Of a stretch of DNA of 64,000 nt, positions 51,779-64,000 are shown piece by piece. Source of the DNA: Candidatus Uabimicrobium amorphum (GTDB lineage Bacteria > Planctomycetota > Uabimicrobiia > Uabimicrobiales > Uabimicrobiaceae); contig NZ_AP019860.1 of assembly GCF_009002475.1 (NCBI RefSeq), positions 1,302,001-1,366,000 on the forward strand, written 5' to 3'. A program made the translations under genes and the position numbers. How positions within the stretch are numbered: the stretch's first letter is position 1; every line of letters begins with the position of its first letter. The notes below the pieces were generated by a model. That model saw only the letters and a list, made by a program, of their open reading frames with translations, did no database searches and had not been told where the DNA came from.

Positions 51779-54493
51779 ATGCAAGAAACACCTTATTTAG
51801 TGGGGATTGATTTAGGGACGACGAATTGTAGTGTCGCATATATTCATCGTTCGCGTAAGCGTTCACAACACAAGATAAAAATATTTGAAATACCACAAAT
51901 TGTGTCGGCAAATGCTATTGAGGAGCGCAAAACGTTACCTTCTTTTCATTATAGTTTGTCTGAGTTCGATACCTTATCCGTCGCCATGCCTTGGGAAGAC
52001 AAACCATCGTATATCGTGGGGGAATTTGCCAAGAAACAAAAAATTCCCGACAACATTGTGCATTCTGCAAAGTCATGGTTATGCCATTCACGTGTTGATC
52101 GCCGTAGTCCTATTTTACCCTGGGGAACCAAAAGCACACAAAAAATTTCACCAGTGGAAGCGGCGGTGAGATATCTGAAGTTCATACAAGAAGCTTGGAA
52201 TCACTATGTCGCCAAAGAGTCCCATGAGCATCTACAACAGCAACAGATTGTACTGACGGTACCTGCGGCTTTTGATCAGGATGCGCGAGAACTTACTTTA
52301 GAAGCGGCGAATAAAGCGGGATTTAAAAATGTAAACTTACTCGAAGAGCCCATGGCCGCCTTTTATTCATGGATTTATTTTTATCAATTTAAGTGGCCAA
52401 AAAAAGTTCAGGATAATATGTTGGCTTTGGTGTGCGACTTAGGAGGCGGAACTACAGACTTTAGTCTTATCGAGTTACAGCGCAACGAAGATAATTTCCA
52501 ATTTAAAAGAGTGGCCGTTGGTAAGCACCTTCTGTTGGGGGGAGATAATATGGATCTTGCTCTTGCTTACCGACTGGAAAAGAGTAAACTTTCGAGTAAT
52601 CAGTTTTTAGAACTAGTCTCGGCCGCACGCCATGCAAAAGAGTATCTATGGACAAGCGGTAACGAAGATAAAAACTCGGACATTACGATCATGGGCGGCG
52701 GGAGTTCTCTTGTTAAGGGAGCGAAAAAATTCGAGGTAAGTCACGAACTTTTACAAGAAGTTATCGTGGAACAATTTTTCCCGATTTTACCTTGGGAAGC
52801 TCCAGGGGAATCGAAACAATCCGGGTTGAAGGATTGGGGACTTCCTTATGAAACAGATCCGCGAATCACAAAGCACCTTTGTGACTTTCTTCATCGACAT
52901 CTCGAAGAAAACACTAAACCTGATTTGATTTTGTTTAACGGGGGAGTATTGACTCCTAAGGCAATTCGCGACCGAATCGTGTCGCAATTAAAAGAATGGT
53001 TTGGTAGCTCTTCATGGAAACCTATTGTTTTAACCAACAACAAGCTCGATTTGGCCGTGGCTATTGGAGCAGCGTATTTTCATCTTGTGCAACGTGGCGA
53101 AGGCATTCAAATCGGTGGTGGTATTCCGCGTTCATACTATCTCGAAATAAAACAGCACCAGGGCAAGAAAAAGGGACTGTGTATTTTACCGTTTGCTTCG
53201 CGACAACAGCAATTTTTTGAAATCAACCAACATACTTTAGAGGTGATTGCAAAGCAACCAGTGTCTTTTAAAATTTATTCTAGTAACGAGCGCAAGGAGG
53301 ATGAGTTAGGTCAGGTTGTGGACCTCGAAGAAAACATGGTGTTACTTCCTCCTGTTCAAACAGTTATTAAAGTGGGGAAAACGGCTAAGAAACGCCAAAT
53401 TCCGGTAAATTTGCAAGCGCAAATGAATGAGATTGGGCTTTTGGAAATTAGGTTGGTGGCCAAAGATTCTGACCGTATTTGGCGCTTACAATTTCAAATG
53501 AGCCATGCTCAGGAACCTAAAAAAATAGAAAAACAAGTTAGCAAAAAGAAAATAGTCTTTCCCGAGCAAAAGATACGAGAGGTTATCGAAGGAGTTTTCT
53601 GTAAAGATCTAGCACCACGCACCTTGAAAAACGACATTGAAAAAATACTTGGTTGCAAAAAAGACGCCTGGGATTTACAATTAAATCGAAAGATATGGGA
53701 CATTCTCATTTCTTTTGCTACACAAAAAAATCGCAGCGAAAACCACGAGGAACGCTGGCTACACCTTGTTGGATTCTGTTTGCGTCCAGGAATTGGATTC
53801 CCTGGAGATGATTGGCGCATAAAAAAATTACTTCCCATTATACAAAATCGTGTACACTTTACGCGCAACATCCAGAATTGGATGGAATATTGGATTCTAC
53901 TGAGAAGAATTGCCGCTAGTTTACGAGGAGAGCAGCAGCTTAATTTATTAAAGCTTTTTGCGGAGCATTTGTTAGGGCCATCGACAAAATGGAAGATGAA
54001 AAAAACAACACGTAAACATGTAAAACCGGCCGAGAAGGTAGAAATGTGGCGTACTGTGTCTAGTTTCGAAAATTTGCCTGCCAAGGTAAAACAACAGCTT
54101 GGAGATGAAATTATACGTTTGTTCTCTAAGGAAAAAAATCTCGATCATTTGTATTGGGCTTTGGGAAGATTGGGAGCGCGTATTCTTTTTTACAATCAAA
54201 ACCCTTTAGAAAAAGACCAAATTACTCCGTGGATTGAGACTCTTCTCGCTATGGAAAATGATAATTTTCATCGTCTTTCCGCGCTAGCGCAACTTGCGCG
54301 AAAATCAGGAGATCGCAGTATTGATATCGACGATGATTTGCGCCAGCGCGTAATAGAAGAATTGCAAAAATACGATGACTCTGCCAAAATAAATGAATTG
54401 TGTTCTTCTGTAGAAACGATAACTGTTCTCAATGAAAAGTTACAAAAACATTACTTTGGAGACTCTCTCCCTACAGGTCTTCTCCTAAAATAG
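51779..54493 (+). CDS. DnaK-like protein with C-terminal DUF3731-type extension
   Basis: About 904 residues from the ATG at 51779 (GGGA seven bases upstream); in-frame ATGs at 51752 and 51767 lack a site. The ATPase half has GIDLGTTNCSVAYI, VCDLGGGTTDFSLIEL and FNGGVLTP. Residues ~590-904 form a helical extension (KDLAPRTLKNDIEKILG, HLVGFCLRPGIGFPGDDWRI, LYWALGRLGARI) matching the DUF3731 region of these long Hsp70 relatives. A paralogue of the divergent 591-residue protein; both sides plus DUF2760 likely act as one chaperone-like set. A histidine kinase gene follows after 8 bp. Confidence 0.9.
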   Translation: MQETPYLVGIDLGTTNCSVAYIHRSRKRSQHKIKIFEIPQIVSANAIEERKTLPSFHYSLSEFDTLSVAMPWEDKPSYIVGEFAKKQKIPDNIVHSAKSWLCHSRVDRRSPILPWGTKSTQKISPVEAAVRYLKFIQEAWNHYVAKESHEHLQQQQIVLTVPAAFDQDARELTLEAANKAGFKNVNLLEEPMAAFYSWIYFYQFKWPKKVQDNMLALVCDLGGGTTDFSLIELQRNEDNFQFKRVAVGKHLLLGGDNMDLALAYRLEKSKLSSNQFLELVSAARHAKEYLWTSGNEDKNSDITIMGGGSSLVKGAKKFEVSHELLQEVIVEQFFPILPWEAPGESKQSGLKDWGLPYETDPRITKHLCDFLHRHLEENTKPDLILFNGGVLTPKAIRDRIVSQLKEWFGSSSWKPIVLTNNKLDLAVAIGAAYFHLVQRGEGIQIGGGIPRSYYLEIKQHQGKKKGLCILPFASRQQQFFEINQHTLEVIAKQPVSFKIYSSNERKEDELGQVVDLEENMVLLPPVQTVIKVGKTAKKRQIPVNLQAQMNEIGLLEIRLVAKDSDRIWRLQFQMSHAQEPKKIEKQVSKKKIVFPEQKIREVIEGVFCKDLAPRTLKNDIEKILGCKKDAWDLQLNRKIWDILISFATQKNRSENHEERWLHLVGFCLRPGIGFPGDDWRIKKLLPIIQNRVHFTRNIQNWMEYWILLRRIAASLRGEQQLNLLKLFAEHLLGPSTKWKMKKTTRKHVKPAEKVEMWRTVSSFENLPAKVKQQLGDEIIRLFSKEKNLDHLYWALGRLGARILFYNQNPLEKDQITPWIETLLAMENDNFHRLSALAQLARKSGDRSIDIDDDLRQRVIEELQKYDDSAKINELCSSVETITVLNEKLQKHYFGDSLPTGLLLK

Positions 54494-54501
54494 GAGTATG
54501 T

Positions 54502-55854
54502 ATGGTAAAAGCTATTATTGTTTATATATTTCTCATTATGTTGGCATTGATTTCTTTATTATTTTGGCATATTGTCAAGCGCAATAGATGGGAAACTGAG
54601 TTAAAACAAGCGCACAATAAGCTCCAAAAAGCCAATGCAAAATTACAAAGTGAGATAGAACAGCACGAAAAAACTATTCGTGAAAAACACAGAATTCACA
54701 CGCAGCTTTTGCATACGCAAAAGTTGGAGGCTATTGGCCGTCTTGCCGGGGGAATTTCCCATGATTTTAACAACTTACTTACCGTAATTCTCGGTTATAG
54801 TGATTTAATTATGGAAGAGACATCTGACAACGGCGATGTGTATGAGTTGGCCCAAGAAATTAAACAAGTGGCACAACAAGCGACTTCGTTACCAAGGCAA
54901 CTTCTGGCATTTAGCCGTAAGCAAGTGTTACAGTCTGAAATCGTCAATGTCAACAGTATGTTACAGAAGATGAGCAAGTTTCTAACGCGTATGATTCGTG
55001 AAGATATCGAATTTACCATAAATTTTCACTCTGATAATACATACGTAGAGATTGACCCTGGTCAGATTGAGCAAGTTATCATGAATTTGGTTCTCAATGC
55101 CTGTGATGCGATACCTAATGGTGGAAAGCTGTCCATTACAACGGAGCATGTACATATTAATCCTCGTGTTTCTGAGTTTATGGTAGATGCCGTTTTTGGT
55201 GATTTCGTATGTATTTGTGTTGCCGACAATGGTTGTGGCATCGACAAGGAACACCTTCCATATGTATTTGAACCTTTTTTTACGACAAAACTCAATGAAA
55301 ATTCTGGGTTAGGACTGTCGGTGGTTTATGGAATTGTTAAACAGCACGATGGATGGATTCACCTAGAAAGTTCGGCAAAGCGTGGAACTTGTATTAAGGT
55401 CTTCTTGCCTTTTTGTAAAAACGTTTACTGTCATGAAGAGCAGGACCCGCAAGTATCTGTTGAGCTTTATCAAGGTCAAGGAGAGAAAATTTTATTGGTG
55501 GAAGATGACGTACAGGTATGTCGCTTTACAAGTAGAATTTTACAACGCAACGGATATGATGTTCTGAAAGCCCACAGTGCCGAAGAGGCGATAGACATTT
55601 TTTTTGAGAAGAATTGTAAGTTTGATTTGATGATAAGCGATGTTATTTTACCGAAAAAGAATGGCTTAGAGTTGGCGGAATATCTTGTTCAAGAAAAAAG
55701 TAATCTACCAGTTATTTTGTCGACGGGATATGCGGATCAAAAATTGCCTACGCATTTTACCAGTCAAAATCATTTACGCTTATTGAAAAAACCATACAGT
55801 GTCTCCGATTTACTGTATGTGATTCGCCAAACACTCAACCATCAATCCGCATAG
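54502..55854 (+). CDS. Hybrid sensor histidine kinase/response regulator
   Basis: 450 residues, GGAG upstream. One N-terminal membrane helix (about 4-25), a coiled coil (28-70), then HisKA with H-box GISHDFNN (His87). HATPase boxes follow: NACDAI (N), ADNGCGID (G1) and GLGLS (G2). A C-terminal receiver domain (LLVEDD, phospho-Asp380 in MISDVILP, Lys in LLKKPYS) completes it. There is no sensory domain, so the input is probably a partner or membrane signal. Position 8 bp after the Hsp70-DUF3731 gene suggests co-expression. Confidence 0.92.
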   Translation: MVKAIIVYIFLIMLALISLLFWHIVKRNRWETELKQAHNKLQKANAKLQSEIEQHEKTIREKHRIHTQLLHTQKLEAIGRLAGGISHDFNNLLTVILGYSDLIMEETSDNGDVYELAQEIKQVAQQATSLPRQLLAFSRKQVLQSEIVNVNSMLQKMSKFLTRMIREDIEFTINFHSDNTYVEIDPGQIEQVIMNLVLNACDAIPNGGKLSITTEHVHINPRVSEFMVDAVFGDFVCICVADNGCGIDKEHLPYVFEPFFTTKLNENSGLGLSVVYGIVKQHDGWIHLESSAKRGTCIKVFLPFCKNVYCHEEQDPQVSVELYQGQGEKILLVEDDVQVCRFTSRILQRNGYDVLKAHSAEEAIDIFFEKNCKFDLMISDVILPKKNGLELAEYLVQEKSNLPVILSTGYADQKLPTHFTSQNHLRLLKKPYSVSDLLYVIRQTLNHQSA

Positions 55855-55919
55855 TAAAGTGGGAGTAAATTCCCGTGGTTTGAAAATGTTAGACACCTCA
55901 GTATCTTGGAAATATTTGT

Positions 55920-57002
55920 ATGTCGCAGTTTATGTTACGTGCTCTTGAACTTGCTGAGAAAGCAAGAGGAAAAACAAGTCCTAACCCAATGGTAGGAGCG
56001 GTAATCGTCCGCGATGGTGCCATTGTTGGTGAAGGATTTCATTTGCGTGCAGGAGAGCACCATGCTGAAATTATTGCTTTAGAACAGGCGGGAGAAAATG
56101 CCCGCGGAGCAACCTTATACATCAATTTAGAACCTTGCTGTCACTATGGAAAAACGCCTCCATGTACAGATGCTATTATTGCCGCAGGTATTCGCCAAGT
56201 TCATATGGCAATTTTAGATCCCAATCCTTTGGTTCAAGGTAAGGGAAAACGTATCCTCGAAGAAGCAGGTATCGAGACATCTGTCGGCTGTTGTGCTCAA
56301 CAGGCGCTACAACTCAATGAAGTTTTTTGTTATTGGATTGAGCATAAACTTCCATTTGTTATTGCTAAATTTGCGATGAGTCTTGACGGCAAAATTGCTA
56401 CAAAAACAGGTCATTCTCGATGGATTAGTTCCCAGGAATCGCGTTTGTTTGGCCATAGAATACGCAATGAAATTGATGCAATTATTGTCGGGGCGAATAC
56501 CGTAAAGAAAGATAACCCGATGCTGACAACGCGTTTAGAGAACACCGAAGTGCAACATCCTATTCGGGTGGTCATTGATTCAAAAGGAGGACTTCCTCAC
56601 GAGGCAAAAATTTTTAGTGACGGTTTACCTGGACAGACCATTTTGGCAACAACAATCCCGCAGCGTTTTCCAAAAAATGTCGAAGTTATGGTACTACCGC
56701 AAAGTGATCAAGGTGTTTGCACAAACGCGTTACTGAAAGAATTGGGAAAAAGAGGGATTACTTCTGTACTTTTGGAAGGGGGCGGAACAATACTCTCTAG
56801 TTTTCTCGCCAATAATCATGTAAATAAAATATTAGCATTCATTGCGCCCATGATTATTGGTGGCAAAGAAGCTCCTTCACCTGTGGCAGGAGAAGGAATA
56901 AACTACATTGAAGAGGCATTTGTATTGAAAGATTTACAAGTGAGCAGATTAGCAGGAGACATCTTAATTAGTGGCTACTGCAAAAGAGGTGAAAATGTTT
57001 AG
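55920..57002 (+). CDS. ribD: RibD, riboflavin deaminase/reductase
   Basis: 360 residues. The N-terminal deaminase has the zinc site HAE (48-50), Cys73 in EPCCH and Cys82 in PPC. The C-terminal reductase contains KFAMSLDGKIATKTGHSRWI and GANTVKKDNPMLTTR. It carries out the second and third steps of riboflavin synthesis (deamination, then NADPH reduction of the ribose). The leader between the kinase stop and this ATG is only 65 bp, too short for an FMN riboswitch. It overlaps ribE by 8 bp. Confidence 0.96.
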   Translation: MSQFMLRALELAEKARGKTSPNPMVGAVIVRDGAIVGEGFHLRAGEHHAEIIALEQAGENARGATLYINLEPCCHYGKTPPCTDAIIAAGIRQVHMAILDPNPLVQGKGKRILEEAGIETSVGCCAQQALQLNEVFCYWIEHKLPFVIAKFAMSLDGKIATKTGHSRWISSQESRLFGHRIRNEIDAIIVGANTVKKDNPMLTTRLENTEVQHPIRVVIDSKGGLPHEAKIFSDGLPGQTILATTIPQRFPKNVEVMVLPQSDQGVCTNALLKELGKRGITSVLLEGGGTILSSFLANNHVNKILAFIAPMIIGGKEAPSPVAGEGINYIEEAFVLKDLQVSRLAGDILISGYCKRGENV

Positions 57003-57621
57003 TGGTATTGTCGAAGAGTTAGGGAAAGTACGCAAAATAGCATCTTCTTCTTGGGAAATAACCGCAAATGTTGTTTTGCAAAATACAAAAATAGGTGATA
57101 GCATATCAGTGAATGGTGTCTGTCTGACGGTGACGACGTTTAACGAAGATAGTTTTACTGTTGATGTAACACCTGAAACAACACGACGTAGTAACTTAGA
57201 ACTTTTACGTGCTGGTAGTGTCGTAAACCTTGAGCGCAGTCTGCGTGTCGGAGATCGCATAGGTGGTCATTTTGTCGAAGGTCATGTCGATTCTACAGCA
57301 AAAGTTAGCTTTGTAAAAAAAGAAGGTAATTCTTATGTAGTTACGTTCACCCTTGATGCAAAACTAATGCGTTATATAGTTGAAAAGGGATATGTTGCAA
57401 TTGATGGGATGAGTCTCACGGTTGTCAATCCTCAAAAAGACTGTTTTAGCGTTGCTTTTATTCCACATACTTTTATGAATACGGTTGCGAAAAATTATTC
57501 TTATGGTACAGTTGTTAACATTGAAGTTGACATTCTCGCAAAGTACATAGAAAACTTCACAACTAAACGCACGAACACAACAATAAATAGAGAATTTCTC
57601 AATGAAAATGGATTTATGTAA
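56995..57621 (+). CDS. ribE: Riboflavin synthase alpha subunit
   Basis: 208 residues from the ATG at 56995 (GAGGTG upstream), which gives the standard [10 protein letters not shown] start and overlaps ribD by 8 bp. Two lumazine-binding repeats are visible (VNGVCLTV and [19 protein letters not shown]). It dismutates two 6,7-dimethyl-8-ribityllumazine to riboflavin. Next to ribB. Confidence 0.95.
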   Translation: MFSGIVEELGKVRKIASSSWEITANVVLQNTKIGDSISVNGVCLTVTTFNEDSFTVDVTPETTRRSNLELLRAGSVVNLERSLRVGDRIGGHFVEGHVDSTAKVSFVKKEGNSYVVTFTLDAKLMRYIVEKGYVAIDGMSLTVVNPQKDCFSVAFIPHTFMNTVAKNYSYGTVVNIEVDILAKYIENFTTKRTNTTINREFLNENGFM

Positions 57622-57631
57622 GGATGGTATT

Positions 57632-58276
57632 ATGACATCTGTTGTAAGCGAGCAAAAATTCGAAACTCACACAATTGAAACAGCGATTCATGAAATTCAA
57701 TGTGGAAAAATGATTATTGTCGTTGATGATGAAGATCGCGAAAACGAGGGGGATTTAGTTATACCAGCAGAAAAAATAACCCCAGATATCGTCAATTTCA
57801 TGGCAACACACGGACGTGGATTGATATGTATTGCACTTACCAAAGAACGTATCGAGAAACTACGCATCCCGATGATGATTAGTGACAAAGATAACAAGGA
57901 CAAATTTCGCACAGCATTTACGGTTTCTGTTGATGCAAAAAACGGAACAACCACAGGAATCTCCAGTTTTGACCGAGCGAAAACAATTCACACGTTGATT
58001 GATCCACACGCAACAACAGAAGACTTGTTAATGCCTGGACATATGTTTCCATTGCGCGCTCACCGTGAGGGGGTGTTAGCACGTCCTGGGCATACAGAAG
58101 CTGCGGTAGATTTTGCTCAACTAGCGGGCATGTATCCTGCTGGGGTAATTTGTGAAATTATGTCTGAAGATGGAACGATGGCGCGTTTACCACAATTGCA
58201 AGTATTTGCCCAACAACATGATTTGAAAATTTTCACAATCGCCGAGTTGATCGCATACCGAAGAGAAAGGGAATAA
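57632..58276 (+). CDS. ribB: 3,4-dihydroxy-2-butanone-4-phosphate synthase
   Basis: About 214 residues from the ATG at 57632 (AAGGATGG upstream); an in-frame ATG 10 codons earlier overlaps ribE. The acid loop [12 protein letters not shown] and the later [17 protein letters not shown] carry the catalytic acidic and His residues. It converts ribulose 5-phosphate to the four-carbon unit. It ends after the DHBP domain, with no GTP cyclohydrolase II fused, unlike many RibBA proteins. Confidence 0.95.
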   Translation: MTSVVSEQKFETHTIETAIHEIQCGKMIIVVDDEDRENEGDLVIPAEKITPDIVNFMATHGRGLICIALTKERIEKLRIPMMISDKDNKDKFRTAFTVSVDAKNGTTTGISSFDRAKTIHTLIDPHATTEDLLMPGHMFPLRAHREGVLARPGHTEAAVDFAQLAGMYPAGVICEIMSEDGTMARLPQLQVFAQQHDLKIFTIAELIAYRRERE

Positions 58277-58277
58277 C

Positions 58278-58757
58278 ATGGCAAAAATTTTTAGTGGAAA
58301 GTTAACTGGACAAGGTTTAAAAATAGCAGTAGTTGTCGCACGATACAATAATTTCATCACCGAAAAACTGCTTTCAGGTGCAAAGGACGCTCTTCATCGC
58401 CATGGAGTAGAAGACGAGGCCGTGGATATCGCATGGGTCCCTGGGGCATTCGAAATACCACTTATTGCAAAAAAACTAGCTTGTAGTGGTCGCTACGATG
58501 CGGTTGTTTGCCTGGGAGCTCTTATTCGCGGTGCCACTTCACATTTTGACTATGTTGCTGCGGAAGCTGCAAAAGGAGTTGCTGCGGCCTCTTTACATAG
58601 CGATACACCTGTTATATTTGGAGTTTTGACAACAGATAGCATCGAACAAGCCATTGAACGTGCCGGAACCAAGGCGGGTAATAAAGGTTTTGAAGCAGCA
58701 ACTGCCGCAATCGAAATGGCAAATTTAAATAACACTTTATCCGAAAACGTCAACTAA
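58278..58757 (+). CDS. ribH: 6,7-dimethyl-8-ribityllumazine synthase
   Basis: 159 residues, AAAGGGA upstream, 1 bp after rib[41 protein letters not shown] and [20 protein letters not shown] are the family's conserved blocks. It condenses the RibB and RibD products; it forms pentamers or icosahedral capsids in other bacteria. Last gene of the riboflavin operon. Confidence 0.95.
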   Translation: MAKIFSGKLTGQGLKIAVVVARYNNFITEKLLSGAKDALHRHGVEDEAVDIAWVPGAFEIPLIAKKLACSGRYDAVVCLGALIRGATSHFDYVAAEAAKGVAAASLHSDTPVIFGVLTTDSIEQAIERAGTKAGNKGFEAATAAIEMANLNNTLSENVN

Positions 58758-58782
58758 AGACTTTATTAGGGAATATGTCACT

Positions 58783-60375
58783 TTGGCGCCTAAACGTCCT
58801 TTTTTCAAATATCTCAGCTTATTTGTTATTCTATGTGGGGGAGTGTTTTTTTCTGTTAGTAGCTTTCATTTTATGGAAGCTGTGGAATACGAAAACTTAC
58901 AGCTTGAACTCCAAAAACGCGGTGACTCCTGCATCAATTCATTTAAGCGTGAGATTGTGCGCAATTTAGAAGTGCTGACCGGATTACAGGGATTTTTTTC
59001 GGCGTCACCTACGATTTCGCGTGATATGTTTTTTGCTTATACAAACTCTGTCTTAAAAGGACGCCCGAGTGTACAGGCTTTGGAGTGGATTCCCAGAGTA
59101 AAAACAGAAGACCGTTTGCGCTATGAACAGCTTGCTCAAAACGAGGGACTGACAAATTTTGTGTTTACTGAAAGAGATAACGGAGTGATGATTCCTGTAA
59201 AGAATCGTCAAGTGTATTTTCCGGTATACTACACAGCTCCACTTCAAGAAAACGAATCGGTCTTGGGCTTTGATTTATCATCAGATTCTGTGATAAAAAA
59301 AGCGTTACAACAAGCTATTAGCAGCAAAAAGATGACCGGAACCATCCCCATTCTTCTTATTCAAAGCAGAGAAAAACAAAAAGGTTTTATGGTGTTTATT
59401 CCTGTGTATGATAAAGTAGAGGGGGATAAAAGCACCCCGCAAATTTTACGCGGTTTTGTTGCGGGGGTTTTTGACATCGAAAAAATTTTTCAGGTGGCGA
59501 TGAAGCATGCAGGTGGAAACGTTTCGGGTCTTTCATTTGCCATTTTTGACCGAACAAATAACCAGCGAAAATCTCTTTATCAAGATGTCTTTCGTTACGA
59601 TCGCGTTTGGGCAACACACAAACAAACAATTCTCATTGCGCAACGCAAATGGCAAATGATCGTTTATGTGACAAGCCATTTTAAAACCATGCATCTGAAA
59701 AGTAACTCACTCGTCATTATGTCCATTAGTTTGTGCTTCACATTTATCATTTGTTTGTATGTTAAAGTGGTATTGGACAAGCATCAAAAAAACGAGGAAA
59801 TTGTAAAGCTACGTACGCAAGAGCTTCAAACACGCGAAAATCAATACCAACAGTTAGAAAAAATGGCGAAAAAGATGGAGGAACTTGCACGAACAGATCC
59901 TTTGACGAAATTATTCAATCGCCGTTATTTTTTAGAAAAGCTTGAGGAAGAAAAAAATCGTAGTGGACGTTCGAGTAAACCTTTTAGTATCGTGCTTATT
60001 GATGTTGACCACTTCAAATCCTTTAACGACTCTTATGGACACAGTTGCGGAGATTTTGTACTACAATCTATTGCGAATATAATGAAAGAGACGATACGCA
60101 AACAGGATATTGTTGCACGCTGGGGAGGCGAAGAGTTCATTATAATGCTTCCTGAGACATCGATTACTGGATGTAAAACAGTTGCCGAAAAAATAAAAAA
60201 TAAAGTAGCCTCGCAAGTATATACTTACCAAAATAAAGAAATGTCCGTCACAATCACCGCAGGGGTAGCAATGCACAATAGTGATAGCGACATCGATGAA
60301 TGTATCAAGAAAGCCGATGATGCCCTTTACAAAGGTAAGAAACATGGACGCAACGAAGTTGTTATTGCTGACTAG
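58783..60375 (+). CDS. CHASE-domain diguanylate cyclase
   Basis: 530 residues starting at a TTG (AGGGA eleven bases upstream); the next in-frame ATG would cut into the first helix. A membrane helix (~9-28) and a CHASE sensor domain (about 45-280: VLTGLQGFFSASPTISRD, SVQALEWIPRV, VYYTAPLQENESVLGFDLSS) face the periplasm. A second helix (~305-327) and a coiled coil lead to the GGDEF domain, here RWGGEEF near residue 450, with an intact inhibitory site RKQD five residues before it. It should make c-di-GMP in response to a small ligand. It may be co-transcribed with ribH, 25 bp upstream. Confidence 0.93.
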   Translation: MAPKRPFFKYLSLFVILCGGVFFSVSSFHFMEAVEYENLQLELQKRGDSCINSFKREIVRNLEVLTGLQGFFSASPTISRDMFFAYTNSVLKGRPSVQALEWIPRVKTEDRLRYEQLAQNEGLTNFVFTERDNGVMIPVKNRQVYFPVYYTAPLQENESVLGFDLSSDSVIKKALQQAISSKKMTGTIPILLIQSREKQKGFMVFIPVYDKVEGDKSTPQILRGFVAGVFDIEKIFQVAMKHAGGNVSGLSFAIFDRTNNQRKSLYQDVFRYDRVWATHKQTILIAQRKWQMIVYVTSHFKTMHLKSNSLVIMSISLCFTFIICLYVKVVLDKHQKNEEIVKLRTQELQTRENQYQQLEKMAKKMEELARTDPLTKLFNRRYFLEKLEEEKNRSGRSSKPFSIVLIDVDHFKSFNDSYGHSCGDFVLQSIANIMKETIRKQDIVARWGGEEFIIMLPETSITGCKTVAEKIKNKVASQVYTYQNKEMSVTITAGVAMHNSDSDIDECIKKADDALYKGKKHGRNEVVIAD

Positions 60376-60908
60376 TTGATATGCCGTAGTTGTTCACGAT
60401 ATACTTTCCTTACACCTAAGAAAAAATCAATGTAGTGAGGAAATTGGTAATCGGGGTATGTCCATGGCCAAGCATGATAAGTTTTTTGTTGGTAAAATAA
60501 TTCCACCTCTGCATAAATTCCCGATGCTAAGTAAATGCGATGAGTGTAGTCTTTTGTAGTCGCCAGAATGACTTTGGCCGCATCTAAATATCCTGGATCA
60601 AGGTTAATCGGACGCTTCATATCCAGCGTTTCTTGAAATGATTCTTCTAATTCGTTAGAAAAAATTTTTATATCTTTTATCGTTTCTGGTAAAATCAAAT
60701 CTTTAAAACTTATAAAAGTCTTATATAAATTTTTTCCCATTTCTTTTTCGTAGTAGTTGGTGTGTGAAAAATCCCAAATATCGCTAAAAATATCAATGGT
60801 GCCGTATTTTTTTGAAAGTATTAGGTAAGCGTCTTCAAAAACTTTTTTGTCGGCGAAAATGCAACCAACAAAAAGTTTAACGGGTTTAGGGGGTGAAATG
60901 TGTGCCAT
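60372..60908 (-). CDS. DUF4416 protein
   Basis: 178 residues. DUF4416 hallmarks: KPVKLFVGCIFADKKVFEDA, FSDIWDFSHTNYYEKEMG, INLDPGYLDAAKVILATTKD and the C-terminal YHAWPWTYPDYQF. No function is known for the family. Its stop overlaps the diguanylate cyclase stop by 4 bp (convergent). Confidence 0.9.
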   Translation of the reverse strand: MAHISPPKPVKLFVGCIFADKKVFEDAYLILSKKYGTIDIFSDIWDFSHTNYYEKEMGKNLYKTFISFKDLILPETIKDIKIFSNELEESFQETLDMKRPINLDPGYLDAAKVILATTKDYTHRIYLASGIYAEVELFYQQKTYHAWPWTYPDYQFPHYIDFFLGVRKVYREQLRHIN

Positions 60909-61019
60909 TTTTATATCCGTATCAAGGTAACTGTATAATGTGAAAAATTTCGTGGCATATGATTAATCTTGGAAGATTACATGCCTGGAACTACGCTCTG
61001 TAACTTAACCTCACCGTGA

Positions 61020-64000
<2,981 letters not shown>

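Noticed and set aside
55855..55919. Possible FMN riboswitch before ribD
   Set aside because: Only 65 bp; it holds a short gggag/ctccc-like hairpin but none of the RFN conserved blocks.

Overview
The window looks like a chromosomal stretch from a low-GC member of the Planctomycetota, possibly Uabimicrobium-like. That placement is inferred from gene content, not from a marker gene. The supporting content is a Ser/Thr kinase with C-terminal TPRs, a DUF4388-TPR-PEGA-PQQ giant, a MoxR/DUF58 pair, divergent DnaK-like genes with DUF2760 and DUF3731, a giant secreted protein of planctomycete type, and many secreted or lipoprotein products. I see no rRNA, tRNA, CRISPR array, transposase or phage genes. 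Genes are packed in short operons, often with 4-bp ATGA overlaps. Shine-Dalgarno-like AAGGA/GGAG motifs precede most starts and decide several of them.

Layout. 1-1226: 3' part of a secreted amidohydrolase-like protein. 1251-1930: three tandem and one inverted copy of a double-hairpin repeat. 1959-8249 (-): giant exported alpha-2-macroglobulin-like protein. 8327-9105 (+): ElaA-type acetyltransferase and a small lipoprotein, followed by another repeat copy. 9274-12189 (-): DUF819 membrane protein, a small unknown, and a nitroreductase. 12190-12841: long AT-rich leader without a gene. 12842-18538 (+): MoxR, DUF58, TPR protein, STAS protein, GspE/PilB-type ATPase and a small membrane protein. 18608-21750 (+): lipoprotein, broken Fis-type regulator fragment, cation/proton antiporter. 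21804-26970 (-): YqhA-like protein, CorA and a large MscS channel. 27075-29696 (-): hairpin elements, a NUDIX-membrane-PH fusion, and phosphofructokinase.

29797-40271 (-) is a tight six-gene run. It begins with two adjacent proteins that share an N-terminal layout (an RNDxxH motif near residue 122, an LSP[FW]V motif near residue 197, then a P-loop NTPase). It continues with an NAD-sugar epimerase, a DCC thiol protein, a MenE-like acyl-CoA ligase and a MoeB/ThiF-rhodanese protein. All but the first junction overlap by 4 to 8 bp. This is the most unusual block and the best candidate for an undescribed system. The biochemical genes may still be ordinary metabolism, and no function for the whole can be claimed.

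40397-44147: CPBP-like membrane protein and D-amino-acid oxidase (-), then an Old Yellow Enzyme-type oxidoreductase (+). 44348-51493 (-): TPR kinase, then an operon of DUF2760, DnaK-like, thioredoxin-like protein with a long NTDTDM hexapeptide tract, and an RNase Z-like hydrolase. 51752-55854 (+): DnaK-like protein with a C-terminal DUF3731-type extension and a hybrid histidine kinase. 55920-58757 (+): riboflavin operon ribD-ribE-ribB-ribH without a GTP cyclohydrolase II. 58783-60375 (+): CHASE-GGDEF diguanylate cyclase. 60372-60908 (-): DUF4416. 61077-64000 (+): 5' part of the DUF4388-TPR-PEGA-PQQ protein, running off the window.

Two kinds of intergenic DNA recur: the double-hairpin repeat family, with compensatory stem changes, and G-rich hexanucleotide tracts of the GGGAAC/GGGATC/GGGCTC type in an otherwise AT-rich genome.
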